Below, piece by piece: positions 17,901-27,038 of a DNA stretch of 36,846 nt. This DNA is from Deltaproteobacteria bacterium (GTDB lineage: Bacteria > Myxococcota_A > UBA9042): NCBI GenBank assembly GCA_016875335.1, contig VGRO01000038.1, positions 1 to 36,846 on the forward strand. Reading direction: 5' to 3'. Made by a program: the position numbers and the translations under genes. Below the pieces are notes generated by a model, which was not told the origin of the DNA, ran no database searches, and saw only the letters and a program-made list of their open reading frames with translations. The number at the start of each line of letters is the position of its first letter. The stretch's first letter is position 1.

Positions 17901-20900
17901 ATCTTTGGCACGCACTTGCCACCCTTGCACGCATCGCCCGCGCTGCAGGCGTCGCCGTCGCTGCAACTGAGGTTGTCGGCCACCGGCAACCCGGTGCACT
18001 TGCCGTTGGCGCACGCGTCTTTGTCCGTGCACGCATTGCCGTCGCTGCAGAACGCCGCGTCGGCCAGCGGCGTGTAGACGCACCCCACCGCAGGGTCGCA
18101 CTTGTCGCTGGTGCAGGCCTCGTTGTCGTTGCAGATCTTGCTCGGACCCGCCGCGCACGCGCCCGCCTTGCAGTTGTCGGCTAGCGTACACGGGTTGCCG
18201 TCCTCACACGGGGTGCCGACAAGCGGGGTGAACGTGCATTTGCCAGTGGCGCAGGTGTCTTTGGTGCACGCGTCGCCGTCGCCGCAGTTGGCGTCGGTCT
18301 GGCAGCTCTTGGCTACGTCGGTCCAAATCGACAGGTCGTCGACGAACCAGCCAGCCCCGCTGTTGACATTGCAGTTGACCGAGTCAAAGCGGAAGCGGAC
18401 CTTGATCTCTTTGCCAGCGAGCGGCGTCAAGTCCACCAGCACCTGTTTCCATTGGGTATTGGTGCTGTCGTTGTCGACCAACAGCGACACCGGGATGGTC
18501 TTGAAGTCGTCGGCGCTGGCCTCGATGTAGCGCAGGTCGGCCGCATCGGCCGTGCCGGTGCCGGCCCACGACCACACCTTGAGCAACGCCGATTTGGCGC
18601 CGGCCAGGCTATAGGTCTTGGCCGACGCCGCGCTGCCGTCGACCTTGGTGGCGCCGGTCGGGCACGAGAAGTTCTGGCCATTGTTGAAGTTGAGCGAACA
18701 CGCCGGCGAGAAATAGCCGGGGTTGGCGGCCGTACCGTCGATGGCCCACTGCACGGGCGTCGGGTCGGCTTGCGGCGGCACGACCCAGCCACCCTTGCCG
18801 CAGTCGAACTTGTCGTTGGCGGCGTTGCTGCACGGCCCAACAGTTCCCACGCACTTGCCGGCCTTGCACGCGTCGCCCGCCGTGCACGGGTCGTTGTCGC
18901 TGCATGCGGCGTTGTCCGCGGCGGGCGCATTGGCGCACACCCCGGAGCTGGCGGTGCAGTTATCGGTCGTGCACGGGTTTGCGTCGTCGCACTTGGCGCG
19001 GCCTACGCACTTGCCGCCCTTGCAGTTGTCGTCGATGGTGCAGTTGTCGCTGTCGCCGCAGCTGCTGCCGTCGTCGGCGTTGGCGTATTTGCAGCCGGCG
19101 ACCGGGTCGCAGCTGTCGATGGTGCAGGCCTGGTTGTCGTTGCAGTTTGTGGCGGTGGGACCCAGGCAGCCGCCTGCGCCGTTGCAGACGTCGCCGGTCG
19201 TACACTTGCTGCCGTCGTCGCAGGGCAGCTTGTTGAACGGGTACTGGCAGGCGCCATTGACGCACTTGTCGTCGGTGCACGCGTTGCCGTCACCGCAGTC
19301 GCCGTCGCCGCCGCAGCCCTTGGCCTTGTCGGTGAGAAGCACCAGGTCATCGACGAACCAGCCTACGCCCGAATTGCTCAGGCAATGCAGCGAGTCGAAG
19401 CGGAATCGCACCTTGACGGTCTTGCCGGCCAGCGGCGTCAGGTCGAATGCCAGCAGCTTCCAGCCGTTGAGCGCCGATGCGCTGTTGTCGAGCTTCCACG
19501 CCAACGACACGGTCTTGAAGTCGTCGCCGCTGGCCTCGACCCAGCGCTGATCGGTGTAGTTGTCGGTGCTGACACCGGCCCAACTCCAGAACTTGAGCAC
19601 GGCCTGCTTGCTGCCCTCTAGGTTGAGCGCCGCGCCCAGCGTCGCCGTCCCTGCCACCTTGGCCTGGCCGGTCTGGCACAAAAAGCTCTTGCCGTCGTTG
19701 AAGTTGAGCGAGCACGCCGCCGACTTGTAGCCGGGCGGCAGCGCCGTGCCGTCCACCGACCAACCGCTGTGGGTGGCGGTCTCGGGCAAGGGGGCAATCA
19801 CGAACGCCTGGGCCTCGGTACAAGCAATCGCCAGGCTGTAGGCCACTGAGCACGGTCCAGCCGTGCCGGCGCACTTGCCGGCCGCACAGGCGTCGCCAGC
19901 GGTACAGGCGTCGGCGTCGCTGCATGGCGTGCCGTCGGGCGCGTTGGGCGTCGCACAGGTGAAAGTGCTGGCGTTGGGCGTGCACTTGTCGTCGGTGCAC
20001 GGATTGCCGTCGTCGCAAGTGGGGTAGGCGACGCACTTGACACTTTCACAGTGGTCGAGCTTGGTACAGGGGTCCCCGTCGTTGCAGGTGTTGCCGTCCG
20101 CCAGCGGCTTGAAGACGCACTGGCCGGACAGCTTGTCGCAACTGTCGCTGGTGCACGGGTTCTTGTCGTCGCACGGCACGGCGCTGCCTGCGCAGTTGCC
20201 CTCTGCGTCGCAAGCGTCGTCGGAGGTGCACTTGTTGTTGTCGTCGCAGTCGCCCGCGGGCTTGGCGAGGTTCACGCAGCCCTTCTGCTTGTCACAACTG
20301 TCGGCGGTGCAGGCGTTGCCGTCGTCGCAGGCGCCGTTGTCGCTCAGGCACTTGCCGGCCTTGCACACGTCCTTGGTGCAGGCGTCGCCGTCACTGCACG
20401 CCGCGCTGTCGTCCGCGGCATTGCTGCAGCCAGCCTTGGCGTCACAGGCGTCCTTGGTGCACGGGTTCTTGTCGTCGCAACTGGAGAGCGCGCTCACACA
20501 TTTGCCGGCCTTGCAGCCCTCCGCGGTGCACGCGTCGCCATCGGTGCAGGTGGCGGTGTCAGGCAGCGCCGCGTTCTTGCAGCCGTCCTTGGCGGCACAG
20601 GTGTCGGCCGTGCACACGTTGTTGTCGTCGCACAAGCCCGGTTTTTCGTCGACGGCGCCGCTGCAATCGTTGTCGATTCCGTCGCAGACTTCGATCGAAG
20701 GCGTCGCGGCGGTGCACGGGGTCAGGCCGGCCGCAGTGCAGGTGCGGTCCGCTTTGCAGGGGCCGTTGCTGCAGGTGGTGCTGGCGCCCGCGGCGATGGC
20801 GGCCGGGCTGCACTTGCAGACCGCGTTGTCCTTGGGCTTGCAGAACTTGCCCTTGGCACCGCTGACGTCCGCGCCGTCCACGCAGCTATACCCATCGGGG

Positions 20901-21817
20901 CAGTCCGGGCTCAGCAGGCACTGGAACCCGCAGAAACTGCCGTCGCCGCCAAACGCAACGCATGCCCCGGCCTTGCCCGCTGCGGACGGCTGGGCGCACT
21001 GGTCGTTCGCCTTGCACGGCGAGCACAGCGCGATGTCTTGTTCGAGGCACAACGCCTTGCCGCCCGCCTTGGCGCAGCCGAATCCCGCCGGGCAGGCGTC
21101 GTTGGCGCCGCAGGCCGCCACGCACACTGGCTTGCCGGCCAGGTTCAGGCCACATTCGCCGCTGGCGCAGTCCTTGGATTCCTTGCACGCGCAGCCCGTT
21201 GCGCCGGGGCAGACCGGGCCGGCGTCGGCGGTTTCGGCCGCAACGTCGCCGGTGTCGCCCGAGGCCGTTTCGCCGCCCGCAGCGTCGGTGTCGGGGGCCA
21301 GCGCGGTTTCGCCACCGGTCGCGTCCCCGTCCGCGCCAGCGGTGGTCTCGGCCGCGACGTCATCCAAGGTTTCAGCCGCCGTCTCGGCGGTCACTTCTGC
21401 GGTGACCTCGGCCGCGACGTCCGGCGCAATTTCCGCCTCGGTATCCGGTCCGACCTCCGCGGCCACCTCCGCGGCCACCTCTGCGGCGACTTCTGCGGCG
21501 ACTTCTGCGGCCACCTCGGCGGCGACTTCGGACGCGGCTGCGTCCGTGTCGGCTGCGGTGTCGGGTGCGGCATCGACGGCCGCGTCGGTTCCGCCGCCCG
21601 TGGTGTCGATGGGGACGCCGTCCTCGCCGCCGCCTCCGATGGTGTCAGTGGTCACGGCCTGGTCGGCCACACCGACCGCGTCGGCCCCGGTGTCGGCGGT
21701 GGATGTGCTGCCGCCGCCCGCGCCGCACGCCGCCAGTGCGGACAGGGCGCACAGTATCAAAAGACGCCACAGCACCGACGCGCGGACGCGCGCGCCAAAA
21801 CTCGCCGACGTTGTCAT
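14906..21817 (-). CDS. 2303-aa Cys-rich lipoprotein with five beta-sandwich domains and a C-terminal cupredoxin
   Basis: The ATG at 21817 gives a classical lipoprotein signal ending L-A-A-C (about residues 28-31), with TTGAGG 8 bases upstream. A long Thr/Ala/Glu/Val stalk follows, including six E-V-A-A units (about 97-122), then a Cys-rich block (225-370) with a MopE-type motif [10 protein letters not shown]. Many C-x-D-G-x-x-C-T repeats are interspersed with five homologous domains of about 165 residues (about 656-830, 995-1170, 1393-1560, 1650-1823, 2043-2209). Each has C-S-L-N-F-N-x-G near the start, and four of the five end with a G-W-F-[VI]-D-D-type motif (jelly-roll or MAM-like fold); the fourth is degenerate there (G-A-F-I-E-N). 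The last 94 residues form a plastocyanin-like domain with type-1 copper ligands: His2244 in G-N-H-N-V and C-G-P-H-A-S-F-G-M (Cys2288, His2291, Met2296). The protein is presumably surface-anchored. A role in electron transfer, copper handling or adhesion is inferred. Confidence 0.87.
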   Translation of the reverse strand: MTTSASFGARVRASVLWRLLILCALSALAACGAGGGSTSTADTGADAVGVADQAVTTDTIGGGGEDGVPIDTTGGGTDAAVDAAPDTAADTDAAASEVAAEVAAEVAAEVAAEVAAEVAAEVGPDTEAEIAPDVAAEVTAEVTAETAAETLDDVAAETTAGADGDATGGETALAPDTDAAGGETASGDTGDVAAETADAGPVCPGATGCACKESKDCASGECGLNLAGKPVCVAACGANDACPAGFGCAKAGGKALCLEQDIALCSPCKANDQCAQPSAAGKAGACVAFGGDGSFCGFQCLLSPDCPDGYSCVDGADVSGAKGKFCKPKDNAVCKCSPAAIAAGASTTCSNGPCKADRTCTAAGLTPCTAATPSIEVCDGIDNDCSGAVDEKPGLCDDNNVCTADTCAAKDGCKNAALPDTATCTDGDACTAEGCKAGKCVSALSSCDDKNPCTKDACDAKAGCSNAADDSAACSDGDACTKDVCKAGKCLSDNGACDDGNACTADSCDKQKGCVNLAKPAGDCDDNNKCTSDDACDAEGNCAGSAVPCDDKNPCTSDSCDKLSGQCVFKPLADGNTCNDGDPCTKLDHCESVKCVAYPTCDDGNPCTDDKCTPNASTFTCATPNAPDGTPCSDADACTAGDACAAGKCAGTAGPCSVAYSLAIACTEAQAFVIAPLPETATHSGWSVDGTALPPGYKSAACSLNFNDGKSFLCQTGQAKVAGTATLGAALNLEGSKQAVLKFWSWAGVSTDNYTDQRWVEASGDDFKTVSLAWKLDNSASALNGWKLLAFDLTPLAGKTVKVRFRFDSLHCLSNSGVGWFVDDLVLLTDKAKGCGGDGDCGDGNACTDDKCVNGACQYPFNKLPCDDGSKCTTGDVCNGAGGCLGPTATNCNDNQACTIDSCDPVAGCKYANADDGSSCGDSDNCTIDDNCKGGKCVGRAKCDDANPCTTDNCTASSGVCANAPAADNAACSDNDPCTAGDACKAGKCVGTVGPCSNAANDKFDCGKGGWVVPPQADPTPVQWAIDGTAANPGYFSPACSLNFNNGQNFSCPTGATKVDGSAASAKTYSLAGAKSALLKVWSWAGTGTADAADLRYIEASADDFKTIPVSLLVDNDSTNTQWKQVLVDLTPLAGKEIKVRFRFDSVNCNVNSGAGWFVDDLSIWTDVAKSCQTDANCGDGDACTKDTCATGKCTFTPLVGTPCEDGNPCTLADNCKAGACAAGPSKICNDNEACTSDKCDPAVGCVYTPLADAAFCSDGNACTDKDACANGKCTGLPVADNLSCSDGDACSAGDACKGGKCVPKMAAADGTSCSTSDGCVAAGPKCLSGKCQGGNACDDGNPCTLDTCTQNGPGGKICASVPMAEDAPCSDGDLCTVNEVCKAGLCKAAATACTVAVVADWPMDCNTAGWTMSAPSNGSAWAFDATPNPPAPKSPACSLNFNNGKDFAGTVNGTAISPAVAVGPGQVLKYWTYYDTETGSNYDRKYIDISTDNFVSVAYSFQLTENKIMTWYQPAPISLAQFAGKTIKVRFRFESGDSFANGGAGWFIDDVTIIAPTNAGCSQDSECPPDADMCTVEKCDKSKCVSAPLDANLCNDGDVCTQASACQAGVCKGSQPISCDDGDKCTADSCDPKAGCKSAYTNGCSEVKPPYANDFKCGDPMTSWLIVNDPPQPGPGWMVDAKPNPPGFLSPDCSLNFNNDVDFQCPTGATKVGGKALSPVIDATGYTGTKLHVKFQYSGAWENNSFDNLDVALLPINSTATAVTATYDSANYWKVVQLDASKFIGQRFRVQFSFSATNCQFNATVGAFIENLVIGDASCKTNADCNDSNPCTTDTCNVTSGGCTNAANSAPCSDGNACTLADKCANSACAGVAKVCNDGNSCTTDNCVPASGDCAAVPMADGAVCSDDNDCTTAEGCKAGKCAGGQPKADKALCTDNNACTTGDNCQAGACVGVGSSADGSSCNDNNPCLNADVCKAGKCGGTLPACDDKNPCTVDACAVNGSQALCSFTPQKDGVACDDGVACTDGDVCTAGSCKGPTLVCKLGLNESFDACSVPAGWTLDAKGVNGVGWGVDGTPAQPAAFSPPCSLNINDGSSYAGTGGVSAGNATSPEIDLTGVPVAVLSYASFTGFAEPFEDALVDIMQGTTVLQTVPKQPIGDLNKWVLMTVDLKAHIGKKIKIRFRFTTKDSFANDGPGWFVDDVRIQTGLPPAIHKVTTSGFTFTPTPLTIAVGDIVEFTVPGNHNVIEVSQSDWESGDAVPVPDGFSVGFGQTKKIPFTKPGTYYYVCGPHASFGMKGQIVVK
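21452..21529 (-). repeat. Six 12-bp coding repeats (E-V-A-A) in the lipoprotein stalk
   Basis: Near-perfect 12-base units read GAGGTGGCCGCG with variants on the minus strand and encode Glu-Val-Ala-Ala. They lie just after the lipobox in the presumed extended stalk. Because the unit is a multiple of three, length change by slippage would keep frame and vary stalk length. Confidence 0.8.
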
Positions 21818-21905
21818 GCGATGCCTCAAACGGGTTCTGGAAAGGACCGCGCGCCGACCCGCGCGCTTCGCCGCGGCCGCCGGTGGAGCGGCAGGCCGAA
21901 CGCGC

Positions 21906-21935
21906 AGTGTAACGAAGTGTGTACAGGGGGCGCAA
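21906..21935 (-). promoter_or_regulatory. Possible promoter of the cupredoxin lipoprotein gene
   Basis: On the minus strand, TTGCGC (21930-21935), an 18-base spacer and TACACT (21906-21911), about 90 bases before the ATG at 21817. It is one of few less GC-rich spots in the divergent region 21818-22193. The match is weak, and no other element is seen there apart from the plus-strand promoter candidate at 22129. Confidence 0.25.
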
Positions 21936-22128
21936 GCCCGTCTGCATCCCCGCATGCTTCGAGGTGCGGCCCCTCAAAGGCGCGGCGGCGCCGATGGTTT
22001 CGGCTTGCGCTCCAGCGACTTGGCCAGGACCAGAAGCCGGATGACTGGCCTTCCGCCGGCACGGCCTCGACCCTCGCCGCAGCGTTGCGACCGAGACTGG
22101 CCCGACGAACACCGCGTCCTTTTTCGCC

Positions 22129-22157
22129 TTGACAGCTCGCGTTCCGCGGCGCATGGT
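22129..22157 (+). promoter_or_regulatory. Possible promoter of the 443-aa lipoprotein gene
   Basis: An exact TTGACA (22129-22134), a 17-base spacer and CATGGT (22152-22157), a poor -10. It would start a transcript about 30 bases before the ATG at 22194, which favours that start over the one at 22329. Confidence 0.35.
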
Positions 22158-22193
22158 CCAATCCAGGCGCAAGCAGCGCCCCGCGGAGCGGCC

Positions 22194-23525
22194 ATGTCGC
22201 ACCTGCCAACTCGCCTCGCCGCCGCGCTGGCGTGTTTGTGGACCCTGCCTGCGTGCTGGACCGACCCTGTGCAGCGGCCGACGGGCCAGGCACCACGGCC
22301 GCCCGGCGCGCGGCCCGGTAGAACCGCCATGAACCGTCCACCTCGTCTTCTCTTCGTCCTTGCGGCGGCGCTGGCCCTGCCGCGCTGCGCCAGCGACCCC
22401 AAGCCCGCCGCGACTGCGGACGGCGCAACCACGGCCGACACCGCGGTCGCCGATGGGTCGCCCGCCGACGGCGCAGTCGCCGACACCGCCAAGGCCGATG
22501 CAACCAAGGCCGAAACCGGCACCGGCGACGCCACCACGGCCAGCGACACCAAGGCTGGCAGCACGGGCGACGCCAAGCCGGCCGACGTCGCCAAAAAGTT
22601 GCCCACCTGCGCCGAGGCCGCTGGCGGCTGGGTGGTCACCGGTACGTGCAGCACCGGCGGGGCGTCGATCCCGTATGCGTGCATGAAAGCCAAGGACTGC
22701 ACGCTGACGTGGGAGACCGACTACCGCAATTGGAGCGGGCCGCTCACGGGCGCCACCTACGCGCTCAAGAACGGCACGGGCAGCGAAAAGATCGACGGCA
22801 CCTTCGAGTCGATGGACACCGGCAGCTACACCTACGCTGGCCCCGGCATCACCTGCAATGCAACCATGGAGCGGTTCGTCTCCACCGTGGCGCCCCAACC
22901 GTGCTGCGACCCGGTGGGCCAGGACTGCGCCGACAAGAACACGGCCTGCGTACCGATGGCCGAGCAGTGGAATGGCCAGGAGATCTTGACGACCGGGTGC
23001 CTGCCGTTGGCCGACGGCGCCACTACCAGCGAGGGCGCGGTGTGCAAGCTCGCAGCCGAGCAGCCCTGCGCGGCCGGGCTTCTGTGCGCGCGCCCTGTTG
23101 GCGTCAGCAGCGGATCCGAGGGCACGTGCAAGAAGCTGTGTGCCGCCGCGACCCACTGCGGCAGCATCCAATCGTGCGTCATCGTCGGCGGCGCGCCCAA
23201 GACCGGCGTGTGCAGCGCAACGTGCGGGCCCTTTGCGACGGCCGGCGACCCGTTGGCGTGTCCGGCGGGCTTTGGCTGCAGCCCGGCCGCCGTCGCCAGC
23301 GCTCAGGCCGAGCGCGAGCTGGGCACCGTGTGCCTCAAGCAGGGCAACGGAAAAGCCGGCGATGCGTGCACGAGCAGCACCACCTGTGCCCCGGGGACGA
23401 CCTGCAACTCGGGTCAATGTCGGCCGTTGTGCGACGACGCGCATCCTTGCGCAGCGGGCGCGTGCGCCGGCTTTGGACTGCCCGAGGGCAAGACGGTCGG
23501 CAAGGGGTTTGGCTACTGCAAATAG
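22194..23525 (+). CDS. Cys-rich lipoprotein with two possible in-frame signal peptides
   Basis: From the ATG at 22194 the product is 443 aa, with GGAG about 5 bases upstream and a lipoprotein signal ending L-P-A-C. A second in-frame ATG at 22329 (398 aa) begins another signal-like segment ending L-P-R-C. Arg before the Cys is atypical for lipoprotein processing, yet the Thr/Ala/Asp stalk follows that Cys directly, as in the neighbouring lipoproteins. The start is therefore genuinely ambiguous. After the stalk come a small domain with G-S-E-K-I-D-G-T-F-E and about 24 Cys in pairs of the C-A-A-G-L-L-C, C-P-A-G-F-G-C and C-A-P-G-T-T-C types. It lacks the C-D-D-G-x-x-C-T repeats. It is probably surface-anchored and of unknown function. 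It is divergent from the giant lipoprotein and convergent with the next gene, 63 bases away. Confidence 0.75.
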   Translation: MSHLPTRLAAALACLWTLPACWTDPVQRPTGQAPRPPGARPGRTAMNRPPRLLFVLAAALALPRCASDPKPAATADGATTADTAVADGSPADGAVADTAKADATKAETGTGDATTASDTKAGSTGDAKPADVAKKLPTCAEAAGGWVVTGTCSTGGASIPYACMKAKDCTLTWETDYRNWSGPLTGATYALKNGTGSEKIDGTFESMDTGSYTYAGPGITCNATMERFVSTVAPQPCCDPVGQDCADKNTACVPMAEQWNGQEILTTGCLPLADGATTSEGAVCKLAAEQPCAAGLLCARPVGVSSGSEGTCKKLCAAATHCGSIQSCVIVGGAPKTGVCSATCGPFATAGDPLACPAGFGCSPAAVASAQAERELGTVCLKQGNGKAGDACTSSTTCAPGTTCNSGQCRPLCDDAHPCAAGACAGFGLPEGKTVGKGFGYCK

Positions 23526-23588
23526 GCGAAGCGTGCGCCGCGGGCGCCAAGCCCACCCGCGCGGGTCGGGCCACCGAGGCTGCGCCGG

Positions 23589-25406
23589 TCAGTTGGCCTT
23601 GCCGTATTTCTTGGGCAGCGCCCAGCGCACGATTGGACCGGTGCTGCCATAATACGCCGGCACGTGGTACAGCCAGCCACCCGGGCCCATGGCGATGCGG
23701 CCCTTGGCGCCGGCCGTCGCGAGTTGTTGCAGGTCGGTGCCGTCGGGAGCCAACGAGACGACCGTGTTGTCGGACAGTTGCGCATACAGCCGGCCATGCC
23801 ACGGGTCGCGCGCGATGCTGGTCGGCGTCTTGGGCAGCTTGATGATCAGCTTGGGCTTGGTGGCCTTGCCGAGCACCGGTGCGAACCACACCTCGCCGTT
23901 GTCGAGCGCAACCGCCAACCGCGCGCTGTCGAAGGGGCACGCCGCCACGACGCGCGACGCAAAGGTCGCCACCACCGATTTCTGCGCGCCGCCCAGGTCC
24001 ACGGCGTGGTAGTCGCCGTTCTTGCCGACGTTGCCGGCGTACAGCACCAGGTCCAGGCCCCACGTCAAGCCCTGCGGCCCCGCGTCCAGGGCGCCATTGC
24101 CAAAGGGCCCGCTGCCGCTGGTCACCGTGTTGGCCGGGATCTTGTTGGGCAGCGCGCCGCTCTTCTGGTCCACCCACGCCACGCCTTGCTGACTCGACGG
24201 CGTGCTGATGCAACCGCACGTCGCACAACAGGTGTACGTGAACGCGACCTGCGAGTCGGCCGATCCGAAGACCCCGCCCATGCCCTGCAACGCCGCGACC
24301 TCACCCATGTTCAAGTTTGTGATGCCGGTGTACTGCTTGACCTCGCCCCACGGCGACAGGTGCCGGACGTAGTCGGGGCCAGAGATGCAGGTGGCGCCCC
24401 AGGCCCCGCATTGGCCGTCGAAATCGAGGTCGACGATGCCACCGTCGCACGACGACAGCGTGCCGCACTTGGCAAACACCGGGTCGTTCAGGGTGCCCTT
24501 GTCGCCCGGTTGGCCGAGCGGCGGCGGTTCGCACGGGGCCGGCGGCCGCTCGCACGGACAGTCCACGCCCCAGCACTGACCCGCGGCGCACGCGACCCCC
24601 GCGCATGGCAGGGCAGCGATGCACTGGCCCGGATCGGCATCGCAGACCGTGCCCGGGCCGCACTGCACGATGACGCCGGTCGCCAAGGCGCACCCCTCAC
24701 TGGGGCTCGAAACGACGCAGCCCTTGGCGGGATCGACGCACTGGCCCGGATGCTCCGATCCGACATCACACACTGCGGGCGCCTGACACGGCTGCGCGCC
24801 GGGCAGGCGGCAATCGGTCGCGCACACCCCTTGCTGGCAGAGTTGCCCGGGGCCATTGCAATTGGCGGCCGAGCAGGGCGGCTTGGCGTCGGGCGCCGCG
24901 TCGGCCTTGGCGTCTGCGCTCGCGTCGCCCTGGCTGTCCGCTGGCGCGTCGCTCTTGGCATCGGACGCAATCTCGGCCTTGATGTCGCCAGCGACCTCGG
25001 CCTTGGTTTCGCTGGCCTCCGCCGCTGCGCCATCCAGCGCGGTGCCAGAGTCTGCGGCTTGAACTTCGGCGGCCGGCGGCGAATCCTCGGGGCCTGGTGC
25101 GGCGTCCGCGGTGGCGGCATCGCCCGCGTCGGGCAGTGCCGTGTCTGCAGCGCCAGTGGCGTCGTCGTCCGCGGCAACGTCGCCGCCCTCGACCGGCTCG
25201 GGTAGCGCGTCTTGCGCGGAGACGGGGGTAGCGTCGCCGGCTAGCGCGTCGGGCGCGGCGTCCTTGGCTGGGCGCAGCCCCAGTCCGTCCAGCGCGCTGC
25301 CAAAGGCCGAGGTGTCCGCCGCGTGCTGAGTCGCGACCGGCGGGTTGCTGCACGCGACAAGGGCCGCAACGGCAAGCATCGACATCGGATGTGCGGTGCT
25401 GGGCAT
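23589..25406 (-). CDS. Lipoprotein: acidic stalk, Cys-rich block, C-terminal beta-propeller-like domain
   Basis: A 605-aa protein. The ATG at 25406 gives a short lipoprotein signal with lipobox L-V-A-C (about residues 16-19). A much longer open frame upstream lacks any signal, so this start is chosen although its Shine-Dalgarno is poor. Residues 30-190 are an Ala/Asp/Thr-rich stalk. Residues about 190-310 hold Cys pairs such as C-N-G-P-G-Q-L-C-Q-Q-G-V-C. The remainder has short repeats (A-G-N-V-G-K-N-G-D-Y-H-A-V-D-L, D-P-W-H-G-R-L-Y-A-Q-L-S-D-N-T-V-V-S-L) resembling NHL/SMP-30-type propellers. An odd T-C-C-A-T-C-G-C-I cluster sits at about residue 390. It is probably a surface protein with a binding role; no catalytic motif was found. 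Confidence 0.75.
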   Translation of the reverse strand: MPSTAHPMSMLAVAALVACSNPPVATQHAADTSAFGSALDGLGLRPAKDAAPDALAGDATPVSAQDALPEPVEGGDVAADDDATGAADTALPDAGDAATADAAPGPEDSPPAAEVQAADSGTALDGAAAEASETKAEVAGDIKAEIASDAKSDAPADSQGDASADAKADAAPDAKPPCSAANCNGPGQLCQQGVCATDCRLPGAQPCQAPAVCDVGSEHPGQCVDPAKGCVVSSPSEGCALATGVIVQCGPGTVCDADPGQCIAALPCAGVACAAGQCWGVDCPCERPPAPCEPPPLGQPGDKGTLNDPVFAKCGTLSSCDGGIVDLDFDGQCGAWGATCISGPDYVRHLSPWGEVKQYTGITNLNMGEVAALQGMGGVFGSADSQVAFTYTCCATCGCISTPSSQQGVAWVDQKSGALPNKIPANTVTSGSGPFGNGALDAGPQGLTWGLDLVLYAGNVGKNGDYHAVDLGGAQKSVVATFASRVVAACPFDSARLAVALDNGEVWFAPVLGKATKPKLIIKLPKTPTSIARDPWHGRLYAQLSDNTVVSLAPDGTDLQQLATAGAKGRIAMGPGGWLYHVPAYYGSTGPIVRWALPKKYGKAN

Positions 25407-25674
25407 CGCGAGGGGCTTCGCCCGCAAGGGCGTGCGGGCTGTAGCGTAGCCGATTCGGCAGTTTGTGGAAGGGCCGTGGGGCCGCGAGCGGGCCTGTGGA
25501 TGGCAGCCGTCAACAGCACATGTCGGGGTTGAAGCGTCCTGGGAACTCTTCAACGGGTCGGGCGCAGCACGCGGTTGGTGCAGCAACATCGTCTGAGGCG
25601 ACCCACCCGGCAACCCCACGATCGCCAGTCCGGCACCCGACGCAGGACTTTTGCCATCGCGCACGGGCAGCCTG

Positions 25675-27030
25675 TCACCCCGCCCGAAATCCCTCGATTT
25701 CGTCGGCGCCGATCCCCGCGTACGTCAACCAGCGATAGACCTGCCTGCGGTGGACGCCGAACTCGTGGGCAAGCGCCTCGACGCGTCCGTGATGCCGGCG
25801 CAGGGCATCGCGCAGGTGGGCGGGAGGCGGCCTGCGGGCCTCCGTCGGCGTCAGCGTCGCCTCGGGCCGGGCCACGGCGACCTTGCGGATCAGGTCGTCG
25901 GGCAGGTGCTCCAGGCCGACCGGGTCGCGACCGGCCAGCGCCCGCGCCCGCGACAAGGCCCCGCGCAGCGACCGCAGGTTGTCGAGCCAGTTGTGCAGCA
26001 GCACCGCCTCGGCGGCCTCCGTGGTCAGCCGGTCCGCCCACATCTTGGGAGGGCGGCCGTCGACCAGGGGCAGGACCACGTCGGCGAACTCCAGCACGTC
26101 CGCGCGCCGGTCGCGCAATGGCGTCAGGTGCACCGTGTTGCTGCGCAGCCGTGCCAAGAGGTCGCGGCGAAACCGCCCTTCGCGGACCAGGGTCTCCAGA
26201 TCGGCGTTGGTCGAGGCGACGAAGCGCACGTCCACGCGCAGATCCGCGCTGCCGCCCACCGGACGCACCAGGTTTTCTTCCAGCACCCGCAGCAGCTTGG
26301 GCTGCAGGTGGGCCGGCAGGTCGCCGATCTCGTCCAGCACCAGCGTGCCGTGGTTGGCCTCGCGCACCCGGCCCATGCGCGCGGCGGTCGCGCCCGTGAA
26401 CGCGCCGGCCACGTGGCCGAACAACTCGGATTCGAAAAGTTCCGAAGGCACGGCAGCGACGTTCATGCGCACGATCGGGCCGGTCCTCCGGCTGAGGCGG
26501 TGGATTTCGGCGGCCGCGTGTTCCTTGCCGGTGCCCGTCTCGCCGACCAGCAGCACGTGCAGGGGTTGTTCGGCGGCCAGCGCGACGTCAAAGCGCGTCA
26601 ACCGGGCACGTTCGGTCCGGCCGGGCAGGTTGGGCGTCGGATCGGCGTATTGCAAGGCCGTGCCGGCATCGGCCTCGAGCACCAGGACCGTTCCACCCAA
26701 CCGCACCACCGCGCCGTCGCCCAGTCGGGCCTGTCGCACGGGCTGCCCTCCGGCCCAGGTGCCGTTGCGGCTGTCGAGGTCGCGCAACCATACGCCGCTC
26801 AGGTCCGGGTGCACCAGCAACTGGTCGCGCGACAGCGCCGGGTCGTCCAACTGCAGGCCAGCGGCCTTGCGACCGACTGTCCACGGCGCCATGGGCATGC
26901 GCACCACGCGCCCGGCGTGGGCCGGATCTGGACACTTGACCACGTGCAGGCGCCAAACCATGCTGCTCGAGCCCGGTGGCACCTTGGGCAGGTCGGGGGT
27001 GATGGTGGTGGTGGTGCTGTCGCGGTCCAT
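25675..27030 (-). CDS. FHA-domain sigma-54-dependent transcription activator
   Basis: A 451-aa protein from the ATG at 27030. Order: a Thr-rich tail (S-T-T-T-T-I-T, residues 5-11); an FHA domain (about 48-118) with G-R at 53-54 and R-N-G-T at 88-91, but S-R-D-Q in place of the usual S-x-x-H; an AAA+ sigma-54 interaction domain (about 140-370) with Walker A G-E-T-G-T-G-K-E (163-170), the sigma-54-contacting loop G-A-F-T-G-A (209-214) and Walker B T-L-V-L-D-E (229-234); and a Fis-type helix-turn-helix (about 415-440). Activators with an FHA in place of a receiver domain are common in Myxococcota and respond to Thr phosphorylation. The kinase gene ends 8 bases upstream, so the pair is probably co-transcribed and the kinase is the likely partner. 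Targets are unknown. Confidence 0.92.
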   Translation of the reverse strand: MDRDSTTTTITPDLPKVPPGSSSMVWRLHVVKCPDPAHAGRVVRMPMAPWTVGRKAAGLQLDDPALSRDQLLVHPDLSGVWLRDLDSRNGTWAGGQPVRQARLGDGAVVRLGGTVLVLEADAGTALQYADPTPNLPGRTERARLTRFDVALAAEQPLHVLLVGETGTGKEHAAAEIHRLSRRTGPIVRMNVAAVPSELFESELFGHVAGAFTGATAARMGRVREANHGTLVLDEIGDLPAHLQPKLLRVLEENLVRPVGGSADLRVDVRFVASTNADLETLVREGRFRRDLLARLRSNTVHLTPLRDRRADVLEFADVVLPLVDGRPPKMWADRLTTEAAEAVLLHNWLDNLRSLRGALSRARALAGRDPVGLEHLPDDLIRKVAVARPEATLTPTEARRPPPAHLRDALRRHHGRVEALAHEFGVHRRQVYRWLTYAGIGADEIEGFRAG

Positions 27031-27038
27031 CGATCGGT

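Noticed and set aside
14843-18184. A 1113-codon plus-strand frame, plus long plus-strand frames around 20037-22193
   Set aside because: These are antisense shadows of the 2303-aa lipoprotein with shadow composition. Only the part from 22194 on is a real gene.
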